A stretch of 7,108 bases of DNA from the NCBI GenBank assembly GCA_022824605.1, contig JAJDZO010000195.1, positions 1-7,108 on the forward strand, read 5' to 3'. Shown here one piece after another: positions 1-5,971 of the stretch. The translations under genes were made by a program, and so were the position numbers. The notes beneath the pieces were generated by a model. The model had not been told where the DNA came from. It ran no database searches and was given only the letters and a program-made list of their open reading frames with translations. The stretch's first letter is position 1; each line of letters starts with the position of its first letter. Source of the DNA: Acidimicrobiia bacterium. Lineage in GTDB: Bacteria > Actinomycetota > Acidimicrobiia > Acidimicrobiales > Aldehydirespiratoraceae.

Positions 1-835
1 GGGTTTGTGGCGGCCGGGCTTGGCCTTGGTGGTGGGGGGGTGGGGCTTCACGGGGCCCGCCGCGCCGTTCCTGGCCGGGGCGCCCGACCCCACCGTCGGC
101 GCCCCGACGCCGGTGACGGCCTTCATGGCCTCCGCGGTGAAGGCGGCCGGCTTCGCGGCGCTGATCCGTGTCTTTGTGGAGGCGCTGGGCATGCGGGCCG
201 ACGACTGGCGGCCGGCGGTGTTCGCGCTGGCGTGCGTCACTCTGGCCGTCGGCTCGGTGTCGGCCGCGGTGCAGAGCGACGCCAAGCGGATCCTCGCCTA
301 CTCGTCGATCTCGCACGCCGGCTTCATCCACGTCGGGGTGCAGGCCTACTCGGATTCGGGTGTGGCCGCGGTGCTGTTCTATCTGGCCGCCTACGCCCCG
401 GTGGCGGTGGGCAGCTTCACCGTGGTGGCCGTGCTGTCGGGCCGGCGTGACGATCGCACCGGCCTGGACGCCCTGGCCGGTCTGGGCGCTCGCCGTCCGG
501 CGCTCGCCCTGGGCCTGACGGTCCTGTTGCTGGCCCAGGCGGGTGTGCCGTTCACGTCGGGTTTCGTGGCCAAGTTCTCGGTGATCGCCGCCGCGGCTGA
601 GGCCCGCTCGTACTGGCTGGCAGTGGTGGCCATGGTGGCCGCGGTCGTGGCCGCCTTCGCCTACCTGCGAATAGTGGTAGCCATGTACTTCGGCGACACC
701 GCCAGCGAAGAGTCCAAGCCCGCAATCGGCCTAGGAGCAGGAGCGGTGATAGTGGTTGCCGTCCTGTTCACGGTCGCCCTAGGCATAGTCCCCGGAGTCC
801 TAGAATCCATATCCAGCACTGCCGCCAGTCCCTGA
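1..835 (+). CDS. nuoN: NADH-quinone oxidoreductase subunit N, C-terminal part (5' end outside window)
   Basis: This is an antiporter-like membrane subunit of respiratory complex I, one of the proton-translocating subunits of the membrane arm. The reading frame is open from base 2 and ends at TGA 833-835, giving about 277 residues of a protein usually near 480-520. Family signatures are clear: GAPTPVTAFMASAVKAAGF, with the mid-membrane Lys of the broken-helix region; DAKRILAYSSISHAGF; and GVPFTSGFVAKFSVI. These correspond to E. coli NuoN segments TPVSTF..ASK, NIKRLLGYSSISHLGY and GFIGKF. Several hydrophobic helices follow and the protein ends in SSTAASP. The first 100 bases look corrupted: the expected FK...PFH.W.PD..GAPTPV reads FTGPAAPFLAGAPDPTVGAPTPV, so the conserved Lys and Trp are absent. 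From base 668 on, codon use shifts to ATA, CTA and GGA. As the usual last gene of a nuo operon, it ends an operon coming from the left. Identity is firm. Confidence 0.93.
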   Translation, partial: GLWRPGLALVVGGWGFTGPAAPFLAGAPDPTVGAPTPVTAFMASAVKAAGFAALIRVFVEALGMRADDWRPAVFALACVTLAVGSVSAAVQSDAKRILAYSSISHAGFIHVGVQAYSDSGVAAVLFYLAAYAPVAVGSFTVVAVLSGRRDDRTGLDALAGLGARRPALALGLTVLLLAQAGVPFTSGFVAKFSVIAAAAEARSYWLAVVAMVAAVVAAFAYLRIVVAMYFGDTASEESKPAIGLGAGAVIVVAVLFTVALGIVPGVLESISSTAASP

Positions 836-906
836 TAGCTGCTACCCGGATTGGTGTGGGCCGCGGCCGGAACCCCCCGAGACCGTCTTCGAGATATCCA
901 GCACTG
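809..906. repeat. 13-base direct repeat at nuoN 3' end and downstream spacer
   Basis: ATATCCAGCACTG occurs at 809-821, inside the last codons of nuoN, and again at 894-906 in the spacer. In both places one reading frame gives a similar peptide: VLESISST in nuoN, and VFEISST in the frame starting with GTC at 885. This could be a decayed partial duplication of the nuoN 3' end or chance. A 13-base match within 100 bases is unlikely at random, but it is a single event with no other support. Confidence 0.4.
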
Positions 907-910
907 AACT

Positions 911-942
911 AGTCGGCACCACCTCAGGCACAGTGGCCGACT
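911..942. repeat. Inverted repeat between nuoN and the ligA-like gene
   Basis: AGTCGGC at 911-917 is the reverse complement of GCCGACT at 936-942. CAC 920-922 and GTG 933-935 can extend the stem past a two-base bulge, leaving a loop of about ten bases. No T-run follows, so it is a poor intrinsic terminator. Its right arm lies where a -35 element for the ligA-like gene would sit (about 941-946), so an operator is possible. AGTCGGCACCAC (911-922) recurs exactly at 2382-2393 after trpC. Confidence 0.35.
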
Positions 943-963
943 TCGCTGCCTAGGCCCGGCGTC

Positions 964-976
964 TACGCTGGGCGGG
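964..976 (+). promoter_or_regulatory. Probable -10 box of leaderless ligA-like promoter
   Basis: TACGCT at 964-969 fits the actinobacterial -10 consensus TANNNT. Seven bases separate it from the GTG at 977, placing the transcription start at or next to the start codon. No Shine-Dalgarno sequence can be seen. The same nine bases CTACGCTGG stand directly before the ligB-like start on the other strand. I see no convincing -35. Confidence 0.5.
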
Positions 977-1294
977 GTGAGCTTGTACTTTGTTCTGAAG
1001 TTCCTTTATGAGTTGAACCGTGACCGGGGGCTCCAGGAGGCCTACCTTGCTGATCGGCGGGCCGTGCTTGAGCCCTACGACCTGACCGACGAGGAGGCGG
1101 ACGCCCTTGTCGGACCTGACATCGGGCTGCTGTATGTGCTGGGCGTCAACGGGCAGATCCTGATGCACTTCGCTGCTCTGCATCAGATCGAGTGGTCCGA
1201 CTACCTCCAACGAATGCGCGACGGGGTCGCCGAGCACGGACCGGTGCGGGCCGGCGTCTACGCCATGAGCGGCTGCGAGGGCGTGGAGGCGTAA
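977..1294 (+). CDS. LigA-type extradiol dioxygenase small-subunit-like protein
   Basis: This 105-residue, mostly helical soluble protein resembles the alpha (LigA) subunit of class III extradiol ring-cleavage dioxygenases such as protocatechuate 4,5-dioxygenase. That subunit caps the active site of the catalytic LigB subunit. Recognisable family features in order are SLYFVLKFLYELNRDRGLQE (residues 2-21), the YDLTDEEADAL helix, then GLLYVLGVNGQILMHFAAL and the IEWSDYLQRM end. It carries no metal ligands, as expected for this subunit. It is shorter than Sphingobium LigA (139 residues) and closer to free-standing LigA domains. The GTG at 977 follows a TACGCT box by seven bases and no upstream in-frame start is better. 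The matching catalytic subunit is probably the ligB-like gene at 2416-3246 on the opposite strand, with trpC between them. The substrate cannot be read from the sequence, and a structural role unrelated to ring cleavage remains possible. Confidence 0.75.
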   Translation: MSLYFVLKFLYELNRDRGLQEAYLADRRAVLEPYDLTDEEADALVGPDIGLLYVLGVNGQILMHFAALHQIEWSDYLQRMRDGVAEHGPVRAGVYAMSGCEGVEA

Positions 1295-1490
1295 GAGGGC
1301 GCGCAGATGGGTGCAGGCTCGTCGCGTCGGGGCAGGGTGTTTCCCGCTCTTGTTCGCTGCGCTCACGGGCCGCCCAAACCACGGCATGGCTGCCCACGGC
1401 CTCGCCCGTATGGAGCGCGCTCGCTCGCCTATTCGCTCGGCCTCTGACCCGTCGGGATGGGCTGGCCAGCGTCACGAGCGGTAGCGTTCG

Positions 1491-2345
1491 GTGTCGGCCA
1501 CAATGGCTGACGGGCGCACACCCGGGGAGGCCGCTTTCGATGCTTGGACGAGTGACGACTCTCAGCCGACTTCGTTCGGTGGACGTATGAGCTCTTCCAC
1601 GGCACAGCCGCGTCGGCCCGCCGATGTGGGGCACCGGTTCCGGCAGGCTCTCGACGCCGACGGTCTCTCGATCATCGCAGAGATCAAGCGCCGGTCACCC
1701 TCGAAGGGAACGCTGCGCAGCGACGTCGATGTGGCGTCGCTCGCCCGTGCCTACGCCGACGGCGGGGCGGCGTGCCTGTCGGTGCTGACCGACGGGCCGC
1801 GCTTCGGCGGTTCGCCCCAGGACCTGCAACAAGCCCGTGCGGCCGCCGGCATCCCCGTGCTGCGCAAGGACTTCCTGACCACCCCCCAAGACATCCACGA
1901 CTCGGCTGAGATGGGCGCCGACGCGGTGCTGTTGATCCTGCCCGACATCGGCGCCGAACAGTGTCAGCGGCTTCACGAGCTGGCGCTGAGCCTGGGACTC
2001 GATGCGCTCACCGAAGTTCGCACAGAACAAGAGTTCGAGATCGCGGCCGAGCTCGGGGCCTACATGATCGCCATCAACCAGCGCAACAACCCCAAAGCGC
2101 GCACCTTCACCGTGGAGTACGACAAGGCGGTCGCGGTGAGCGCCATGTTCGACCGGCTCGATGCGGGGATCATGAAGGTGGCGGCATCGGGAATCGGTGT
2201 GCCCGGTGGCACCTCGTTCGCGGCCATTGCCGACGCCGGATACGACGCCGCGCTCATCGGTGAGGCCCTCGTGACCGCCGATGATCCCGCCGCCAGGATG
2301 CGAGCGCTCATCCGCGGCGACGACAGGTCACCGACGCTGGTGTGA
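1491..2345 (+). CDS. trpC: Indole-3-glycerol-phosphate synthase (TrpC) family protein, divergent
   Basis: This is a TIM-barrel protein of the family that closes the indole ring from carboxyphenylamino-deoxyribulose phosphate in tryptophan synthesis. It has 284 residues from the GTG at 1491; typical members have about 255-270. Counterparts of the IGPS active-site residues are Glu64 and Lys66 in IIAEIKRRSPSKG, Lys126 in LRKDF, Glu175 in LTEV, and Asn196 and Arg198 in INQRNN. The usual AESGI motif reads AASGI (230s), so the conserved Glu is Ala232, with codon GCA at 2184-2186. The loop after Asn/Arg is about three residues longer than the usual NNRDLKTF. The phosphate-binding end IGEALVTADDP is normal. 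No other trp gene is in the window. The start is uncertain: ATG 1503 is nearly as good, and ATG 1587, with a weak GGTGGA before it, would remove the N-terminal helix. TAGCGT at 1482-1487 may be its -10 box, which would favour ATG 1503. It could be the only TrpC of the cell or a paralogue with altered chemistry. Confidence 0.82.
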   Translation: MSATMADGRTPGEAAFDAWTSDDSQPTSFGGRMSSSTAQPRRPADVGHRFRQALDADGLSIIAEIKRRSPSKGTLRSDVDVASLARAYADGGAACLSVLTDGPRFGGSPQDLQQARAAAGIPVLRKDFLTTPQDIHDSAEMGADAVLLILPDIGAEQCQRLHELALSLGLDALTEVRTEQEFEIAAELGAYMIAINQRNNPKARTFTVEYDKAVAVSAMFDRLDAGIMKVAASGIGVPGGTSFAAIADAGYDAALIGEALVTADDPAARMRALIRGDDRSPTLV

Positions 2346-2353
2346 GGCCCACG

Positions 2354-2391
2354 CCTGCCTAGAGCCGGCACACCTGCCTAGAGTCGGCACC
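2354..2391. repeat. Two tandem 19-base repeats in the trpC/ligB convergent spacer
   Basis: CCTGCCTAGAGCCGGCACA (2354-2372) is followed at once by CCTGCCTAGAGTCGGCACC (2373-2391); the copies differ at two positions. GCCGGC (2364-2369) can pair with GTCGGC (2383-2388) through one G-T wobble over a 13-base loop, so the pair may also act as a weak bidirectional terminator between convergent genes. No T-run is present. CTGCCTAG and AGTCGGCACCAC also occur in the nuoN/ligA spacer. Confidence 0.55.
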
Positions 2392-2415
2392 ACGCCAGCG
2401 GATTCGTTCAGACGA

Positions 2416-3246
2416 TCAGGCGGCGGCGGTGAGGTCGTAGGTGGCGGTGGTGCAGCCGACTGCGAAGATCGGGACCGGCACGTAGCAGTGCACTGTGCCG
2501 GGCGCCCCTGAAGCGGCCGCGCTCACCGCGATGAAGGTGCGGATCTCGAAGGCGCCCTGGCCCGCCTCGGCGTACACCGACGCGTCGTCATAGGCGAGCA
2601 GCGCGTCACGGTCGTTGCGGCACCATCTATCCAGGAAGTCACGGTCCCAGGCCTCGTTGATCTTGCCGGAGTCGGGGGTGGCCGGCCAGTGGGAGATCCC
2701 GCCCGTGCCGATCACCGCGATCCGTTCGGGCACCGCGTCGGCGGCCCGCCGTATCGACTCACCGAAAGCCCAGACCCGCTCGTAGGGGGCCAGAGGCGGA
2801 CCCTGGCAGTTGATGTTCACCGGCACCAGCGGCAGGTCGTAGTAGGGGGTAAGCAGATGCAGCGGCACCGCGATCCCGTGATCGAGCTTCCACTCCTCGG
2901 CATAGGAGACGTCCGACGTTGCCATGATCTCGGTGATCAAGCGTCGCGACAGGTCCCGGTCACCGGGCACTGCGAAGCGTTCGATGCCCAACCACCCCGG
3001 ATCCTCGATGGGGCCCTCGTAGCGGTCGGCCATCCCGATGGCGAAGCTCGGCATGTTGTCCATGAAGAAGTTGGCGAAATGCTCGGCGGCCACCACCATC
3101 AATGCGTCGGGCCGGGCTGCGGCCAGCGCCTCGGCTAGCTCGTCGTAGGCGGCGTAGACGATCTCCCTCACCCGCGGGTCGGCCCGTTCGGCTCGCCCGA
3201 CGATGCCCGGAGCGTGGCTGCACACGCCGGCGAACACCAAGGCCAT
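2416..3246 (-). CDS. LigB-type class III extradiol dioxygenase, catalytic subunit
   Basis: This 276-residue protein belongs to the LigB superfamily of non-haem Fe(II) enzymes that cleave catecholic rings next to the diol. Compared with Sphingobium LigB, the metal ligands are His11 (CSHAP), His56 (AEHFANF) and Glu198 (KINEAWDRDFL). The catalytic-site histidines are His123 (LDHGIAVPL) and His186 (GTGGISHWPATP). All five are present, so the protein should be active. NMPSFAIG and GESIRRAAD are also family-typical. The start is ATG at 3244-3246, six bases after TACGCT, giving a leaderless-type start. The frame stays open to 3426, but that extension is Pro/Arg-rich, runs into the phyH gene and precedes the conserved N-terminal strand. 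The gene converges on trpC (70-base gap) and diverges from the phyH-like gene (68 bases). Its likely partner is the LigA-like protein at 977-1294. The substrate is unknown; protocatechuate- or gallate-like compounds are typical of the family. Confidence 0.87.
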   Translation of the reverse strand: MALVFAGVCSHAPGIVGRAERADPRVREIVYAAYDELAEALAAARPDALMVVAAEHFANFFMDNMPSFAIGMADRYEGPIEDPGWLGIERFAVPGDRDLSRRLITEIMATSDVSYAEEWKLDHGIAVPLHLLTPYYDLPLVPVNINCQGPPLAPYERVWAFGESIRRAADAVPERIAVIGTGGISHWPATPDSGKINEAWDRDFLDRWCRNDRDALLAYDDASVYAEAGQGAFEIRTFIAVSAAASGAPGTVHCYVPVPIFAVGCTTATYDLTAAA

Positions 3247-3258
3247 CGCACCAGCGTA
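3247..3258 (-). promoter_or_regulatory. Probable -10 box of leaderless ligB-like promoter
   Basis: On the minus strand TACGCT (3258-3253) is followed by six bases and then the ATG at 3246. The hexamer and its flanks (CTACGCTGG) match the box before the ligA-like gene. No ribosome-binding site is visible. A GGGGC/GCCCC inverted repeat (3259-3263 and 3273-3277) lies just upstream and could be an operator, though in such GC-rich DNA it may be chance. Confidence 0.5.
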
Positions 3259-3277
3259 GGGGCTGGGGGTCGGCCCC

Positions 3278-3314
3278 TTGGCCGCAGCCGGCCGTGACCG
3301 CATAATCTGCGACG
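3278..3314 (+). promoter_or_regulatory. Promoter of the phyH-like gene, leaderless type
   Basis: TTGGCC at 3278-3283 and CATAAT at 3301-3306 are separated by 17 bases, a good spacing for a housekeeping sigma factor (4 of 6 and 5 of 6 matches to TTGACA and TATAAT). The GTG start at 3315 lies eight bases after the -10 box and no Shine-Dalgarno sequence precedes it, so the transcript should begin at or within a base or two of the codon. This is the best promoter in the window. It overlaps the upstream region of the divergent ligB-like gene. Confidence 0.6.
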
Positions 3315-4136
3315 GTGCTATCGGCCGAGACGCGAGCCGCCTTCGAGCGCGACGGGGTGGTGAAGATCCCGGGCGCGGTGGACGGCGACTGGGTGGCCCG
3401 GATCCTCGAGGACGCTCAGGCAGCACTCGACGATCCAGGGCCGTGGATCACCGACACCAATCCAGGAGCGTCGACCGACCGGCTGTTCACCACCCGCTAC
3501 CGCTGGCAGCACGCTCCGCTGATCCGAGATTTCGTGTTCTCGTCTCCCATCGCGGGGATGGCTGCGTCGCTGACCGGCTCAACCGGGATGCGCTTCTACT
3601 TCGATCATCTGCTGGTGAAGGAGCCGTTCACCTCCGCGCCGACGCCATGGCATCAAGACATCGGATACTGGCCCTTCCTCGGTCGCCAGATCATCTCGGC
3701 TTGGGTGGCGGCCACTGCCAGCCGGGTGAGCCACAGTTCGCTGGAGTTCGTGAAGGGCTCGCATCGCTGGGACGCCTACTACGCGCCCGAGTCATTCGAC
3801 GGCGAAGGAGGATGGACCGACGACTTCAAGGGCGAGCCCATGCCCGACATTGAAGCCGTCAGGCACCGCGGAGACTGCCCCTACGAGATCGTCGGCTTCG
3901 ACGTGGAGCCCGGCGACGCCATCTTCTTTTCGGCGTGGATCGTCCACGGAGCGCCCGCCAACGTAGGTAGAGACCGCCGGGTGGCGCTGTCGACGCGCTG
4001 GCTCGGCGACGACGCTGTCTGGCATCCCCATCCAGGCTGTGACCCCACCGTCACCGAGGGAGACACCACTGCGGTGCCAGGCGAATACCCCGCCGACGAC
4101 GAGAGATTCCCGCTGGTGTACCAGCAGCCGAGCTAG
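3315..4136 (+). CDS. Phytanoyl-CoA dioxygenase (PhyH) family Fe(II)/2-oxoglutarate oxygenase
   Basis: This 273-residue cytoplasmic oxygenase belongs to the PhyH family, whose members hydroxylate small molecules using Fe(II), O2 and 2-oxoglutarate. The N-terminal FERDGVVKIPGAV segment is family-typical. The facial triad is His113 and Asp115 in PWHQDIGYWP and His211 in WIVHGAPAN. Arg222, eleven residues later in RRVALSTRWLGDD, matches the 2-oxoglutarate-binding Arg. The central ISAWVA and SSLEFVKGSHRW segments are also typical. The active site is complete. The GTG at 3315 fits the promoter just upstream. The gene diverges from ligB-like across 68 bases and converges on the antiporter gene with 19 bases between stop codons. 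Family members act on acyl-CoAs, ectoine, phosphonates, quaternary amines and secondary metabolites, and the sequence does not tell me which. Pairing with a ring-cleavage dioxygenase gene suggests, but does not show, a shared catabolic or biosynthetic role. Confidence 0.88.
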   Translation: MLSAETRAAFERDGVVKIPGAVDGDWVARILEDAQAALDDPGPWITDTNPGASTDRLFTTRYRWQHAPLIRDFVFSSPIAGMAASLTGSTGMRFYFDHLLVKEPFTSAPTPWHQDIGYWPFLGRQIISAWVAATASRVSHSSLEFVKGSHRWDAYYAPESFDGEGGWTDDFKGEPMPDIEAVRHRGDCPYEIVGFDVEPGDAIFFSAWIVHGAPANVGRDRRVALSTRWLGDDAVWHPHPGCDPTVTEGDTTAVPGEYPADDERFPLVYQQPS

Positions 4137-4155
4137 GGCGCCCGACCGAGGCCTC

Positions 4156-5847
4156 CTATCGCTCGTCGGCTTCCATCTGAGTCAGTTCCGCTTGGATCTC
4201 GTCCATGAGTTGCACCAGGTGGATCACGTCCGCGCTGGTGACCGAACCCAGGAACCGGCCCGACTCCGGGTCGGTCACCGGGATGACCGTCTGAGAAGCG
4301 TTGGTCATCCGCTCCAGAGCATCGTGGATCGGCTCGTCGGGTGCTGCCCTCAGCGTGCTGGCCCGCATCACCTTGCCGAGCGTGGCGGTCGCATCGGAAC
4401 CTCGACGTATCGAGCGGAGTCCGCTCGTCGCCACCACTCCAGAGACCTTGCCGTCGTCCACCACCAGATAGTCGTGCTGGTGGGGCACGGTCCATGTATG
4501 GAGGAACTCTGCCACCGCAGTATTGGATCCGGGATACTCACGGGTCGTGTCCAACACGGTGCTCACCTTGATGCCCTCCAGCGCATAGCGGGCGAACGAC
4601 GGCGTGACTGCCTCGGGAAGCGAGAGGCGCTGTGAGGGGTGCTGCGAGGTCCGCTTCGACGGACGGTCCGGCGCCATCGCTCGCTTGACCACAAGGTTCA
4701 GTATCGCCGGCATGAACAGGATGTATCCGAACATGGCCAGAACCAGAAGCGAGAAGACGTCGTTGGAGATCGTCCCGGCCTCCAACAGCACCAGCAGGAA
4801 GGCGATCTCGGCCACGCCCTTGGACATCAGCCCGGTGGCCAGCGCGAACGGGGCGTCGATCCGGGTGACGTAGGTGCCGATGAACGACCCCGCGAACTTG
4901 CCCGCCAGCGGCACGAGCACCAGCGCGGCGGCCACCTCCGGGGCCAGATCCAAGAACGACATGTCGAAGTAGAGGCCGGCCGAGGCGAAGAACAGCGGAA
5001 CGAAGAAGCCCTCCGACGCGCTGCGCATGCCGGGCATGATGTCGTCGCGCACCCCCTGCGACAGCCCCGACAGGGCCGCACCGAACAGCAGCGCTCCGAT
5101 GGTGCCGTGCAGGCCCATGTTCTCGGCCCCCACCACCACCAGGAACAGCCCACCGAGCAGAAGCCCGAAGGACAGTTCCGGCACGTTCAAGATGCGCTGC
5201 AGGAACACGATCACCACCGGCAGCACCTTGGCCGACAGCAGCCACGCCACCACTACGAAGGCGACGATCTTGCCTAGAAGGGTCGCCACCGCGACAAAGT
5301 CCAGGTCGTGGCCGTGCTCCCCGATGGTGAAACCCACCACCAGCAGCGAGGCGATCTCGGCGATGATCACGATGGTGAAGATCTTCAGCCCGATGGGCTG
5401 CTTGAGCGTGCCCGAGTCCGCGAGCACCTTGGCCGCGAGGCCGAGGCTCGACAGTGACAGGATCCCCGCCAGCGCCAGGGCCTCGTCGAAGTCCAGGCCC
5501 AGCCCGATGTCGATTCCGAAGATGTCCGAGGTGACGGTCAGCGCGGCCATGAGCGATATGACCACCGAGATGATGGCCGCTGCGAAGTAGCGGCCGCGCA
5601 TCGTGGCCACGAAACCCGGAACGTCGATCTCGTCGAGCCCTACCAGGAAGAAGAGCACGAAGATGCCGATCTCCAGGAACAGGTTCAGGTCATGGCTCGG
5701 TTCGACGATCCCGGTGGCCGGGCCGAGCAACACGCCCGTAAGGGTGAACGCGATGATCGAACTCAGACCGAAGCGGCTGAGCACGCCCTCGAGCAACTTG
5801 GCGACGACGATGAGCAGTCCGATGGGCAGGAACACGTCTATGAGCAC
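4156..5847 (-). CDS. CPA2-type cation/proton antiporter (KefB/Kef-type) with C-terminal CBS pair
   Basis: This 563-residue inner-membrane transporter belongs to the monovalent cation:proton antiporter-2 family. Residues 1-390 form about 12 hydrophobic segments, including FLVGLDEID, GILSLSSLGLAAKVLAD, IIAEIASLLVVGF, GFFVPLFFASAGLYFDMSFL and GLMSKGVAEIAFLL, all at family-typical places. A polar linker (391-420) follows, then two CBS motifs (about 425-485 and 490-548) and an acidic tail. CBS pairs usually bind adenine nucleotides, so transport may respond to energy state or cyclic dinucleotides. There is no TrkA-N (RCK) domain, unlike E. coli KefB/KefC. The GTG at 5847 is fixed by an in-frame TAA directly upstream (5850-5848) and by GGGAGG at 5861-5856, eight bases away. 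This is a clear Shine-Dalgarno, unlike the leaderless neighbours. The ion (K+ or Na+) cannot be assigned. It is divergent from the STAS gene. Confidence 0.88.
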   Translation of the reverse strand: MLIDVFLPIGLLIVVAKLLEGVLSRFGLSSIIAFTLTGVLLGPATGIVEPSHDLNLFLEIGIFVLFFLVGLDEIDVPGFVATMRGRYFAAAIISVVISLMAALTVTSDIFGIDIGLGLDFDEALALAGILSLSSLGLAAKVLADSGTLKQPIGLKIFTIVIIAEIASLLVVGFTIGEHGHDLDFVAVATLLGKIVAFVVVAWLLSAKVLPVVIVFLQRILNVPELSFGLLLGGLFLVVVGAENMGLHGTIGALLFGAALSGLSQGVRDDIMPGMRSASEGFFVPLFFASAGLYFDMSFLDLAPEVAAALVLVPLAGKFAGSFIGTYVTRIDAPFALATGLMSKGVAEIAFLLVLLEAGTISNDVFSLLVLAMFGYILFMPAILNLVVKRAMAPDRPSKRTSQHPSQRLSLPEAVTPSFARYALEGIKVSTVLDTTREYPGSNTAVAEFLHTWTVPHQHDYLVVDDGKVSGVVATSGLRSIRRGSDATATLGKVMRASTLRAAPDEPIHDALERMTNASQTVIPVTDPESGRFLGSVTSADVIHLVQLMDEIQAELTQMEADER

Positions 5848-5887
5848 TTAGCGTGCCTCCCGGTGCCGGACGATGGATCGTGAGCCG

Positions 5888-5917
5888 ACATTAGTTGTTG
5901 ACCCGCAGTGCTGTCCG
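5888..5917 (-). promoter_or_regulatory. Possible promoter of the antiporter gene
   Basis: On the minus strand CGGACA (5917-5912) and TAATGT (5893-5888) are separated by 18 bases. TAATGT fits TANNNT. A start near 5881 would give a 5' leader of about 35 bases containing the GGGAGG ribosome-binding site. This is a weak match to the -35 consensus, offered as a candidate only. Confidence 0.3.
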
Positions 5918-5971
5918 AGTCGGCGTGCGGGTCCCGTGGTAGTCCTGCAGCGCGATTTGGCTGAACGTAGG

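Noticed and set aside
859..868. GGCCGCGGCC palindrome after nuoN as a terminator
   Set aside because: Perfect ten-base palindrome but no loop and no T-run; such short GC palindromes are common in this composition.
1146..1634. 162-codon minus-strand frame across the ligA-trpC spacer
   Set aside because: Arg/Ser/Pro-rich, overlaps two supported genes, no recognisable motif or start signal.
911..2393. ligA-trpC segment as a transposon or integrated cassette
   Set aside because: The flanking direct repeats are only 12 bases, and there is no transposase, integrase or terminal inverted repeat; kept only as a low-level observation.
3247..3426. N-terminal extension of the ligB-like reading frame by 60 residues
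   Set aside because: It is Pro/Arg-rich, overlaps the phyH start on the other strand, and precedes the conserved N-terminal strand of the family; ATG 3246 also fits a -10 box.
4137..4155. Terminator between the convergent phyH-like and antiporter genes
   Set aside because: Only 19 bases lie between the stop codons, with no stem-loop or T-run visible.
4538..5245. 235-codon reading frame in another minus-strand frame inside the antiporter gene
   Set aside because: Gly/Arg-rich shadow typical of GC-rich DNA; the antiporter frame has convincing membrane segments and family motifs.
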